Assembly (NCBI GenBank): GCA_007133055.1
Contig: SLNM01000334.1
Coordinates: 1-8,866, forward strand
DNA from: Lentisphaeria bacterium
GTDB taxonomy: Bacteria > Verrucomicrobiota > Lentisphaeria > Oligosphaerales > PUNB01
Direction of reading: 5' to 3'
DNA length: 8,866 nucleotides
Part shown: positions 1 through 6,308 of the stretch, in pieces
Numbering within the stretch: position 1 is the stretch's first letter
Layout: every line of letters starts with the position of its first letter
Made by a program: the position numbers and the translations under genes
Notes under the pieces: generated by a model
Told to the model about the DNA's origin: nothing
Databases searched by the model: none
Seen by the model: only the letters and a program-made list of their open reading frames with translations

Positions 1-60
1 GCTTACGAGGCAGACGCAACAAATCGTCCATCTTAATCGTCGCCCGTAATCGTCGACCGG
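1..60. repeat. GTAATCGTC-family repeat, partial copy at window edge
   Basis: This stretch carries tandemly arranged ATCGTC words ending in GTCGACCGG. A 22-base segment (about 31-52) also occurs in the repeat at about 3624-3645. The copy probably begins before the window. It also holds GGCAGACG near its left end, as do the copies at 3595 and 5712. It is an eroded relative of the complete element at 5643-5803. No ORF here is convincing. Confidence 0.6.
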
Positions 61-150
61 TTCCCTCTTTCGATTAGTGTGCGCGATGAGGTTATTGGTC
101 GCCGTACCGGTTAAGCGGGTCGGGTAAGGGTGTTGCGAAAAAACACAGGT

Positions 151-337
151 GGACGATAGCGGGCGACGATAGCGGATTACGATCCGCCTTCGCCCTGCGG
201 GCTACGGCGTGACAAGGCAGAGAGCATCCCAATCGTCCACCACCCTCGTCGCCCGCTGTCGTCAACCGGAAAAGATTGAACACCGGATTGCGTCTAAATA
301 CACCAGAAAAACAGGGGGGATTATGGCGGAAGATCAG
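151..337. repeat. GTAATCGTC-family repeat cluster upstream of the GH3 gene
   Basis: The cluster contains a 24-base word at 159-182 that recurs exactly at 2239-2262, and an 18-base word at 224-241 that recurs exactly at 2270-2287. Its right part (about 230-337) aligns with about 2107-2213 downstream of the GH3 gene as a diverged direct repeat. Between these lies a GC-rich insert (about 183-219, CCTTCGCCCTGCGGGCTACGGCG) that can form an imperfect hairpin. A similar kind of insert sits inside the copies near 2297 and 3559. Short reading frames through it are repeat translations, not genes. Together with 61-150, where I see nothing else recognisable, it fills the gap before the GH3 gene. Confidence 0.65.
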
Positions 338-374
338 ACCGCAGGATTATTATCGATCCCCAAGGAACAACACC

Positions 375-2066
375 ATGAACACCAAAAACATTTTCATCAA
401 AGACAAAATCGATGCCATGAGCCTGGAGCAGAAGGCCGGCGCCCTGATGACCCTTGGCTTCAACGGCACGATCATCACCCCGAACATCTATGAATACGTC
501 ACGCGCTACCAATGCGGCGGATTGCGGCTGACCCCGCCGGAACGGACATTCGGCAACTATGTCGACCCCAACACCGGCAAGACAACCGCCGCCGTCAAAG
601 GCGACGAATACTATTACAAACAAGGCGTGAACCCGCCGGAATTCACCGCCGAGGAATACAAAGCTGTGCTGGATGAACTCGCGGGGCTGGCTCGGCGGCG
701 CCCGCTTTCCCTGCCGCTGCACTTCTCGTTTGACAACGAGGGCGAAGGGAACTGTTCTTTCAGCGGGTTCAGCATGTTTCCGCAGCCGATGGGACTGCGC
801 GCCACCGGCGACCCGCGCTATGCCTATGAAGTAGCCAAAGTTATCGGCAGGCAGGCACGGTCGGTCGGAATGAACGTCATCCACTCGCCGGTGCTGGATG
901 TAAACAGCGATCCACGCAACCCGGAGATCAATATTCGCGCCTATTCGGACAAAGCCGAAGAGGTCGCTGAATACGCGGCGGCGACCTGCCGCGGGTTCAG
1001 GGAGGTCAAGCTTAGTGCGACCGGCAAGCATTTCCCGGGACGGGGGCATTCAGCCGAGGACGCCCATTACTCGGTACCGGTAATCGATGTGGACATGGAT
1101 ACGCTGTGGAACCGCGAGCTGCTGCCCTACCGGCACCTGATCGACCTGGGGCTGCTGCCATCGATCATGCTTGCCCATACAATCTATCCAGCGATCGACC
1201 CCGATGCAATCGCCACCGTCAGCCGAAAGGTGATCACCGGACTGATCCGCGACAGAATGGGCTTCGAGGGTGTCGTCACCACCGACAGCATGACCATGGC
1301 AGGCGTGGCAAACCAGTACGACGTGCCCGAAGCCTGCGCGATGTCCCTGGCCGCCGGTGCCGATCTGGTGCTTATGAAAGCGCAGGATCAATTGGTCGGC
1401 CAGACCTTCAACGCCATTAAAGCCTTTATCGAAAACGGCCGAATTCCGGCTGCGGAGCTTGACCGCAAGCTGGCCCGTATACTGGGGATGAAATATGACC
1501 TTGGCCTGTTTGACGCGGATGCACCGCAGGAGCCACCCGCCGCCCTGGTGGCCGATGTCGCGATCAAAGAGCTGGAATCCGAAGTTGCCCGCAAAGCCTG
1601 TGTCATCCTGAAAAGCGAGCCGGGCGCGCTGCCGCTGCGGAAGGATCAGCGCTTTCTGCTCGTGGAGCAGATCGCCACTGAGCGCAACAACTCGAGACAG
1701 CATCCGGCGATGATGTTCAAGGAGGCGATCCGGCATAACTCAGCGCTCGCCTTCTGCGAGATCGCCTTCAGTCCCGACGAAGAGGACAAAAACCGAGTCC
1801 GCGATCGGATTCCGGGCTTCGACACCGTCGTGGCCACCAACTTCCAGGACCGCGCCTCCGTCGCCGCCACCGATTTCTGGAGTGAAATGATCGCCAACCA
1901 TCCCGACAAGACATTCATCGTGGTAACCAACAAACCTTTCCGGTTCACCATGCCGGACAATGCGAAGACATTGATCTGCACCTATTCCAAAGCCCCGGAG
2001 AGCCTGAAAACCGCCGTTCAACTGCTCTTCGGAAAACTGAACCCCGGCGGCGAGCAACTGTCGTGA
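375..2066 (+). CDS. GH3-family beta-N-acetylhexosaminidase-like glycosidase (NagZ type)
   Basis: This is a 563-residue glycoside hydrolase family 3 enzyme, predicted to cleave terminal beta-linked N-acetylhexosamine (or a related sugar) from oligosaccharides. The TIM-barrel domain spans about residues 10-385. It shows FDNEGEG (119-125, the usual substrate-binding Asp/Glu region), KHFPGRGHS (218-226), D229-A-H231 and VVTTDSM (300-306). Asp304 is the expected nucleophile. The Asp-X-His pair matches the Asp-His acid/base dyad of NagZ-type enzymes and is absent from ordinary GH3 beta-glucosidases. A smaller C-terminal alpha/beta domain (about 400-563) resembles the two-domain Gram-positive NagZ form. 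There is no signal peptide, so it is likely cytoplasmic. The start at 375 has AAGGA at 362-366; an in-frame ATG at 276 lies inside repeat DNA and is less likely. KHFPGRG has Arg where KHFPGHG usually has His. Substrate (peptidoglycan fragment versus dietary or algal glycan, hydrolase versus phosphorylase) cannot be read from sequence alone. Confidence 0.9.
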   Translation: MNTKNIFIKDKIDAMSLEQKAGALMTLGFNGTIITPNIYEYVTRYQCGGLRLTPPERTFGNYVDPNTGKTTAAVKGDEYYYKQGVNPPEFTAEEYKAVLDELAGLARRRPLSLPLHFSFDNEGEGNCSFSGFSMFPQPMGLRATGDPRYAYEVAKVIGRQARSVGMNVIHSPVLDVNSDPRNPEINIRAYSDKAEEVAEYAAATCRGFREVKLSATGKHFPGRGHSAEDAHYSVPVIDVDMDTLWNRELLPYRHLIDLGLLPSIMLAHTIYPAIDPDAIATVSRKVITGLIRDRMGFEGVVTTDSMTMAGVANQYDVPEACAMSLAAGADLVLMKAQDQLVGQTFNAIKAFIENGRIPAAELDRKLARILGMKYDLGLFDADAPQEPPAALVADVAIKELESEVARKACVILKSEPGALPLRKDQRFLLVEQIATERNNSRQHPAMMFKEAIRHNSALAFCEIAFSPDEEDKNRVRDRIPGFDTVVATNFQDRASVAATDFWSEMIANHPDKTFIVVTNKPFRFTMPDNAKTLICTYSKAPESLKTAVQLLFGKLNPGGEQLS

Positions 2067-2085
2067 CAGCAGATAACTCCCGTCG

Positions 2086-2350
2086 CCCGCGGATTACGAG
2101 TGAGGCGAATCGTCCACCGTTCTCGTCGCCCTCTATCGTCAACCGAAAATTAAGAACACCGAACTGTGGCTTAAAACACCAGGAAGGCAGGGGAGATTAG
2201 GGCGAAAGATTAGGGGGAAATTCTTTGGATCGACAAGAGCGGGCGACGATAGCGGATTACGAGCAAAAAGCATCCCAATCGTCCACCGTAATCGCCTGCC
2301 AAGCCGTCGGCCATGCGAAGGCTGGTCGTCAGTAATCGTCAACCGGTTTC
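2086..2350. repeat. Two-unit GTAATCGTC-family repeat cluster downstream of the GH3 gene
   Basis: Unit one (about 2107-2213) is a diverged direct copy of 230-337, including the GTCAACCG word and the purine-rich tail. Unit two (2239-2345) repeats the 24- and 18-base words found at 159 and 224, and ends in GTAATCGTCAACCGG like the complete element. Within unit two, 2289-2328 matches 3554-3593 in inverted orientation at 38 of 40 positions. This indicates that the copies lie in both orientations. No terminator-like stem followed by a T run is visible after the GH3 stop. The remaining 2351-2529 holds a homopolymer-rich stretch (A then eight Gs, about 2424-2438) and the leader of the next gene, and no gene. 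Confidence 0.7.
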
Positions 2351-2529
2351 AATGCAGGAAATCGGCGAAAGGGGTGGCATTTGGTAGAAACCACTGATGG
2401 ACACTGATAATTTTGACCAAAACAAAAAAAGGGGGGGGCGCAGTTGGAGACTGCAAGCCGAAAAAGGCAGCATTAGTAGTTGTGGAAAACTGCAGTAATG
2501 GGAAGCAATTGATTAAGGAGAAAATAAAA

Positions 2530-2840
2530 ATGCAAAAGACAGCAAAACCACTCAGTATTTTTATGGCAGTAGGTTTTATGGTGAGCTTGGCAGTATGGCA
2601 CTCCCCGGCGTGGCCTCGGCGCAGACAGCATTGCAAACCATGTTAACGAACGGGAACAACCCAGGTACCGGAAACAAGGACTGGAGCTGGGTTGATTTTT
2701 CCGGACAGGCCGGCTCTACAGGTTCAGACAATCATCCGTCAGACGTTATTCTGATAAATGCAGCCCTCTCTGTTTTTCTCTGCCCTTCTCTAGCGAAGCG
2801 GGTGGTAAAAAGAAAAAAGACAACAGGAGAACAGACATGA
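2530..2840 (+). pseudogene. Frameshifted remnant of a small secreted protein of unknown function
   Basis: An ATG at 2530 follows a strong ribosome binding site (AAGGAG, 2516-2521). It opens with a lysine-containing n-region and a hydrophobic core (FMAVGFMVSLAV, residues 11-22), which is a signal peptide. That frame then runs into WHSPAWPRRR and stops at 2646. The adjacent frame from 2595 reads MALPGVASAQTALQ, the natural end of a signal peptide with an A-S-A cleavage site. It continues for about 45 residues of hydrophilic, Gly/Asn/Ser/Trp-rich sequence. Restoring one base near 2592-2596 joins both frames into a coherent secreted precursor. The last 30 or so residues (VFLCPSLAKRVVKRKK) look like translated intergenic DNA, so the original C-terminus is probably lost too. 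I do not recognise the family. Its frame ends in an ATGA overlap with the nitroreductase start, probably by chance. Confidence 0.5.
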
Positions 2841-3409
2841 AACTAGCAGAACTGGTGAGGAAAGCCCGAACCTGCCGTCGTTTCGGTGAATCCGCCCCGA
2901 TCTCCGCCAGGGAACTAAGAGAGATGGTGGATATTGCCCGAATTGTACCGAGCACAGGGAACAGTCAGAGACTTCGCTATCTGATTGTAGGCAACCCCGA
3001 AGGATGCGCCCGACTTTTCCCCAAGCTCGCCTGGGCCGCCGCGCTCAAGGACTGGCCCGGGCCGGCCGAAGGCGAACGTCCGACCGGCTATATCATAATT
3101 CTTTCGGAAGCGAACGACGCTACCAATGTCGGCATTGCCGCCCAGACGATCCAGCTCGCGGCCAGCGAGGCAGGCTACGGGACGTGCATGATGGGCGCCA
3201 TCAAGCGCGAAGAGATCAAAGCCGAATTCAATATCCCGGAAGGCATGAATGTACACTTGGTTCTGGCCATCGGGAAACCGGCAGAAACCGTGGTTATCGA
3301 ACCGATGCCGGCAGATGGCGGCACCGCCTACTGGCGGAGCGAGGACGGGGTGCATCATGTTCCCAAACGCAGCCTGGAAGAAGTTGTCGTTGACTACAGT
3401 TCCGACTGA
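2837..3409 (+). CDS. Nitroreductase-family FMN-dependent oxidoreductase
   Basis: This 190-residue flavoprotein of the nitroreductase fold is expected to bind FMN, act as a dimer and use NAD(P)H (or another donor) to reduce an unknown substrate in the cytoplasm. The N-terminal CRRF (13-16) fits the R-x-R/RRF phosphate-binding motif of the family. PSTGNSQRLRY (38-48) is the usual P-S-x-x-N-x-Q/P region. GIAAQTIQLAASEAGYGTCMMG (99-120) is the conserved helix and FMN-contacting loop. The C-terminal YWRSEDGVHHVPKRSLEEV matches a conserved tail found in many nitroreductases of anaerobes. The start is supported by AGGAG at 2825-2829, seven bases upstream. It stands alone: a pseudogene lies before it and about 310 bases separate it from the sulfatase, so an operon is unlikely. 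The true substrate is unknown; quinones, nitroaromatics or flavin turnover are all possible. Confidence 0.9.
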   Translation: MKLAELVRKARTCRRFGESAPISARELREMVDIARIVPSTGNSQRLRYLIVGNPEGCARLFPKLAWAAALKDWPGPAEGERPTGYIIILSEANDATNVGIAAQTIQLAASEAGYGTCMMGAIKREEIKAEFNIPEGMNVHLVLAIGKPAETVVIEPMPADGGTAYWRSEDGVHHVPKRSLEEVVVDYSSD

Positions 3410-3494
3410 CTGGTGGATTTTTCCTGATCTTGAACACGAACCAGAATCAGTCACCGGTCAGAATTCCGCCTTTCGCTGCTGTACTACGGCCAAC

Positions 3495-3653
3495 AGTAAG
3501 CCGTCAGTCACAGGTGTACTGATTGAAACAAGCTATCGGAAAACGATTAAGAGCGACCAGCCTTCGCATGGCCTACGGCTTGGCACGCGATTAAGGCAGA
3601 CGATTTTTGTGCCCAGTCGTAATCCTTAATCGTCGCCCGTAATCGTAATGCCG
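3495..3653. repeat. Degenerate copy of the 161-bp hairpin element
   Basis: Its left end (CGTCAGTCACAGGTGTA, from 3502) matches the complete element just inside its left terminal repeat. CGGAAAACGAT (about 3537-3547) and an 18-base word at 3595-3612 match the same relative positions in the complete copy (5712-5729). It differs by an extra hairpin-like insert at 3559-3586, which is shared in inverted orientation with 2297-2324. The outer terminal repeats are worn: AGTAAGCCGTCAGT stands at the left in place of TGTAATGCGTCAGT, and no clear right repeat is visible. It ends about 70 bases before the sulfatase start. The rest of the 3410-3721 gap (3410-3494, 3654-3721) shows no gene and no clear terminator. 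Confidence 0.7.
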
Positions 3654-3721
3654 AAAAAAGAGCAGGATCGGTCGACGACCACGGACTACGAGTATTTCAT
3701 TAGGAACAAAGATAAACCATC

Positions 3722-5071
3722 ATGAAACAACCAAATATCATTTTTCTGTTCACTGACCAGCAGCGCTGGGATACCTGCGGCTGCTACGGTCAGCCGCTTG
3801 ACACAACTCCAAACCTGGACCGCATGGCTGCGGAAGGTGTGCGATTCGAGCACGCATTCACCTGTCAGCCGGTCTGCGGCCCGGCCCGGGCCAGCCTCCA
3901 GACCGGCAAGTACGCCACCGAGGTGGGGTGCCATATCAACCACCGTTTGCTGCCGCTGGATCAGAAGACGATTGCGCATTATCTCAAGGAAGTCGGCTAC
4001 GATACAGCCTACATCGGCAAGTGGCATCTGGCTTCGTGCGGCCCAAACGACAGCGCCGACAACTTCCGCACCCGCCCGGTTCCCCCGGAAAGGCGCGGCG
4101 GCTATGATTGTTGGCTGGCCTCCGACACACTGGAATTCACCTCGCATGGCTACGGCGGACACATGTTCGACGGCGACGGCAACAAGCGCGAGTTCCCCGA
4201 GGGGCGCTATCGGGCCGATGCCCAGACCGACTGGGTGGTCGAGTACCTGCGGTCGCGCAAAGATCAGCAAAAGCCCTTTTTCCTCTTTGCATCATATATC
4301 GAACCGCACCACCAGAACGACCGCCACCACTATGAAGGCCCGCATGGCTCCAAAGAAAAATACAAGGATTTTACCGTTCCCGGCGACCTGGTTGACACCG
4401 ACGGCGACTGGCGCGAGGAGTATCCGGACTACCTCGGCTGCATCAACAGCCTGGACCGGAACCTGGGGCGGATTCGAGACACGCTCGCGGAGCTTGGAAT
4501 CGACAGCAATACACTGATTGTCTATACCAGCGACCACGGCTCCCACTTCCGGACAAGAAATGGAGAATACAAACGCTCGTGCCACGATGGATGCATACGC
4601 ATCCCGTTGATCCTGCACGGCCCGGGCTTCACCGGAGGCGCTGTATACCAGGAACTGGTCAGCCTGATCGACCTGCCGCCGACCCTTGTCCGAGCCGCTA
4701 TGCAGCCGACAAACGACGACCGAATCGGCCCGTTGCAGTATATGCGGGGGCGACCCTTGCAGCAACTGACTGCCAACGAATCACAGGATTGGCCGGAAGA
4801 GGTTTTTCTGCAGATCAGCGAAAGTCAATGCGGCCGGGCTATCCGCACAAAAAAGTGGAAGTACAGCGTCCGCGCCCCTGACAAATCCGGCCATGACGCA
4901 TCCAGCGATGTCTATGTCGAAGACTTCCTCTACGACCTTGAGTCCGACCCGCACGAGAAGAACAATCTCGTCGCCCATCCAGATTATTCCGAAGTCAGAA
5001 TCGAGCTTGCCAGGATACTGAAAAGGAAAATGGTCGAGGCTGGCGAAAGAGAGCCGGAAATACGCAGATGA
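3722..5071 (+). CDS. Family S1 (arylsulfatase-type) sulfatase, no signal peptide
   Basis: This 449-residue sulfatase should hydrolyse a sulfate ester on a carbohydrate. CGPARASLQTG (52-62) is the C-x-P-x-R...TG signature in which Cys52 is converted to formylglycine by an anaerobic or aerobic maturase encoded elsewhere. Metal ligands are visible as TDQQ (Asp12, Gln13 region) and TSDHG (Asp271, His272). GKWH (99-102) and K284 in EYKRSCHDGCIRIP are the usual sulfate-binding residues. The C-terminal subdomain includes IRTKKWKYS and LYDLESDPHEKNNLV, both typical of the family. Length is normal. The protein begins MKQPNIIFLFTDQQ directly at the fold, so it is predicted to be cytoplasmic and to act on imported sulfated oligosaccharides. 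The ribosome binding site is weak (TAGGAA, 3701-3706, rather far). The fucosidase fragment begins 14 bases after its stop, suggesting a former operon for sulfated fucose-containing glycans. The exact sulfate position cleaved is not predictable here. Confidence 0.93.
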   Translation: MKQPNIIFLFTDQQRWDTCGCYGQPLDTTPNLDRMAAEGVRFEHAFTCQPVCGPARASLQTGKYATEVGCHINHRLLPLDQKTIAHYLKEVGYDTAYIGKWHLASCGPNDSADNFRTRPVPPERRGGYDCWLASDTLEFTSHGYGGHMFDGDGNKREFPEGRYRADAQTDWVVEYLRSRKDQQKPFFLFASYIEPHHQNDRHHYEGPHGSKEKYKDFTVPGDLVDTDGDWREEYPDYLGCINSLDRNLGRIRDTLAELGIDSNTLIVYTSDHGSHFRTRNGEYKRSCHDGCIRIPLILHGPGFTGGAVYQELVSLIDLPPTLVRAAMQPTNDDRIGPLQYMRGRPLQQLTANESQDWPEEVFLQISESQCGRAIRTKKWKYSVRAPDKSGHDASSDVYVEDFLYDLESDPHEKNNLVAHPDYSEVRIELARILKRKMVEAGEREPEIRR

Positions 5072-5085
5072 CAGGAGTAAAAAAC

Positions 5086-5208
5086 ATGATACAGGAATGG
5101 TTCACGGACGCGAAACTCGGCATTTTCATCCACTGGGGCATCTACGCGGCAAATCCCAGCGGCGAGTCCTGGCCCATATTTCGAGGCCATATGAGCCATA
5201 AAGAGTAT
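5086..5208 (+). pseudogene. GH29 alpha-L-fucosidase, N-terminal fragment cut by an insertion sequence
   Basis: The fragment starts with MIQEWFTDAKLGIFIHWG, the well-conserved N-terminus of family 29 alpha-L-fucosidases (W-F-x-D-A-K-x-G-I-F-x-H-W-G). It continues with GESWPIFRGHMSHKEY (27-41), the GH29 segment up to the first Y of the M-S-x-x-E-Y motif. After codon 41 the similarity ends and the reading frame enters the IS4-type sequence, stopping at 5289. AGGAG at 5073-5077 supports the ATG at 5086; an ATG at 5068 overlapping the sulfatase stop is less likely. Family members are usually over 400 residues, so about 90 percent, including the catalytic nucleophile and acid/base, is missing. The remainder is not found downstream in this window. 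The close spacing to the sulfatase points to a co-transcribed pair acting on sulfated fucosides. Confidence 0.85.
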
Positions 5209-5221
5209 CACTGCTGTCCAA

Positions 5222-5921
5222 CTATAAGTCAAACATTATCAATTGTTTATGGCCTTCGGTTTTTTCCTTGTCGGGTTTTTGATTTGTAAATAGTTGCTGT
5301 AGAGGGACTTTCTCAAAAAAGAGTGACGCTCAAAATTTGTAGAATTGTGTAGAGTTCATGCTCCAAACGCAAACGCTTTTTGACAATGGCCACGAGAACA
5401 TACACCGACACGGCAATCCAAATTTGAGTTTTGACGGCGTTTTCACTGGTTCCATAAAAGGCTTTGATGCGGAGGTGTTGCTTGATCCACTTGAAAAACA
5501 ACTCGACCTGCCATCGGCACTTGTAGAGTTGAGCGACAGTGAGTGCGTCGATTGAAAAGTTGTTTGTCAGAAAAATTATTGTTTTCTCTTTTTCGGTGTC
5601 GCGGAAGCTGACGCGACGCAGTTTGTCGGGATACAATTTTTTTGTAATGCGTCAGTCATAGGTGTAACGGTTTAAGCAAACAGCCGGAAAACGATAACGG
5701 GCGACGATTACGGCAGACGATTTTTGTGCGTAATCGTAATCCGTAATCGTCGTCCGTAATCGTCAACCGGCACGACATCTCCACCTTTCACTGACGCATT
5801 ACAATTTTTTGCTTTTGATTCCTGTGAGCAAAATGGTCTGATCGCATCTGACCCCTGTGCTTTTGTCCACCGGGCGAGAGCAGAGTCTTTTGCATTTCAA
5901 ATTCCGCTTGGCTTTGGTCAC
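5222..5921 (-). pseudogene. IS4-family transposase remnant (DDE, C-terminal part)
   Basis: On the minus strand, 5921 to 5811 encodes VTKAKRNLKCKRLC, SRPVDKSTGVRCDQT and ILLTGIKS. After the inserted element, 5642 onward continues KKLYPDKLRRVSF and IFLTNNFSIDALTVAQLY. The motif Y-K-C-R-W-Q-V-E-L-F-F-K-W-I-K fits the IS4 signature Y(2)R(3)E(6)K with the third catalytic acid. The two parts are in the same frame once the 161-bp element and one copy of its 7-bp duplication are removed. Three lesions are visible: the N-terminal half is missing, the small element is inserted, and a +1 shift in a run of six Ts (5314-5322 region) ends the frame at 5313. In the shifted frame the natural tail EKVPLQQLFTNQ...KQLIMFDL continues to a stop at 5222. 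It cannot encode an active transposase. Confidence 0.88.
5643..5803. mobile_element. 161-bp MITE-like hairpin element inside the IS4 transposase
   Basis: The element has perfect 14-base terminal inverted repeats, TGTAATGCGTCAGT at 5643-5656 and its reverse complement at 5790-5803. They are flanked by the direct repeat ATTTTTT (5636-5642 and 5804-5810), a likely target duplication. ACAATTTTTT occurs at 5633-5642 and 5801-5810, so the exact duplication length is ambiguous. Inside, arms at 5684-5713 and 5741-5770 are inverted repeats matching at 25 of 30 positions around a 27-base loop, so one strand can fold into a long hairpin. No coding capacity is present. Removing it with one duplication copy (168 bases, a multiple of three) restores the transposase reading frame as GIKS-KKLYPDKL. 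This proves insertion into a formerly intact gene. It is the best-preserved member of the repeat family in this window. The transposase that moves it is not identified. Confidence 0.85.
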
Positions 5922-5930
5922 TGTGGACAG

Positions 5931-6308
5931 CCATTCGATAATACCTGATTATCGCCATCTGAAAGTTCCGGTTTTGGTTTCAAGGCACACGGGAACCCTT
6001 GCCGGGCGTTCTTTTTGAAAAGTCGTCGGGCATGTTTGATGCGGCATCGAGCCGGTGTTCAGGGGTTGATTGTATGTGACTGGCTGGTATTTCCTTTTTG
6101 CCCTCGCTCCGGACCGCGTTTCCGGGTGGCCGCCCGTGTTTGTCGGCAGGGTGCGCTTTTTCTCAAGCGGATTCCGTGCCGCTGTTTTAGGGGGGGGGCG
6201 TTCATGAGCCGCGGCGGGGACTTCGGGGCGTTGCGGGTTGAATGAGGCCGCCCTGCCTTTCCGGCGGGGGATCGCCGGATACGGTCAGGCGGCTCCGCGG
6301 GCGTTGGG
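5931..6308. other. Intergenic stretch between IS4 remnant and istB, no convincing gene
   Basis: No reading frame here resembles a protein; a 76-codon frame at 6015-6245 is rich in Arg, Cys and Gly and looks like chance in GC-rich DNA. The stretch holds a perfect inverted repeat CGATAAT-ACCTG-ATTATCG at 5936-5954 and a run of nine to ten Gs near 6188-6198. A GC hairpin CCGGCG...CGCCGG at 6261-6278 lies just beyond the istB stop, but lacks a following T run on the minus strand. The left terminus of the IS21 element must lie somewhere here. I could not place it because its partner end is outside the window. Confidence 0.5.

Larger units (their letters stand above)
5214..5930 (-). mobile_element. 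IS4-family insertion sequence remnant, 5'-truncated and split by a small element
   Basis: The remnant interrupts the fucosidase gene. Its left edge is close to 5211-5214, where fucosidase similarity stops and CTGTCCAACTATAAG begins, just outside the original transposase stop. The right edge is placed near 5921-5930, where transposase similarity ends. The 5' half of the transposase and the matching outer terminal repeat are not visible, so the element has suffered a deletion. GCTGTCCA occurs at the left edge and, inverted, at 5924-5931. That may be a worn terminal repeat or chance. The 161-bp element at 5643-5803 lies inside it. Confidence 0.75.

Noticed and set aside
1..340. Possible CRISPR array because of regularly recurring ATCGTC words
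   Set aside because: Spacing is irregular, repeats are short and imperfect, arms form hairpins, and there are no unique spacers of constant length or cas genes.
1050..1736. Long minus-strand frames opposite the GH3 gene
   Set aside because: The plus-strand GH3 frame carries clear catalytic motifs; the opposite frames are shadows of GC-rich codon use.
5358..5555. Plus-strand 65-codon frame across the IS4 remnant
   Set aside because: It is the antisense of the transposase segment carrying the IS4 Y(2)R(3)E(6)K signature.
6015..6245. A 76-codon plus-strand frame between the IS4 remnant and istB
   Set aside because: Arg/Cys/Gly-rich composition, no ribosome binding site of note, crosses a poly-G run and shows no recognisable domain.
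6261..6278. Intrinsic terminator after istB
   Set aside because: A six-base GC stem is present but no T run follows on the minus strand, so I do not call it a terminator.
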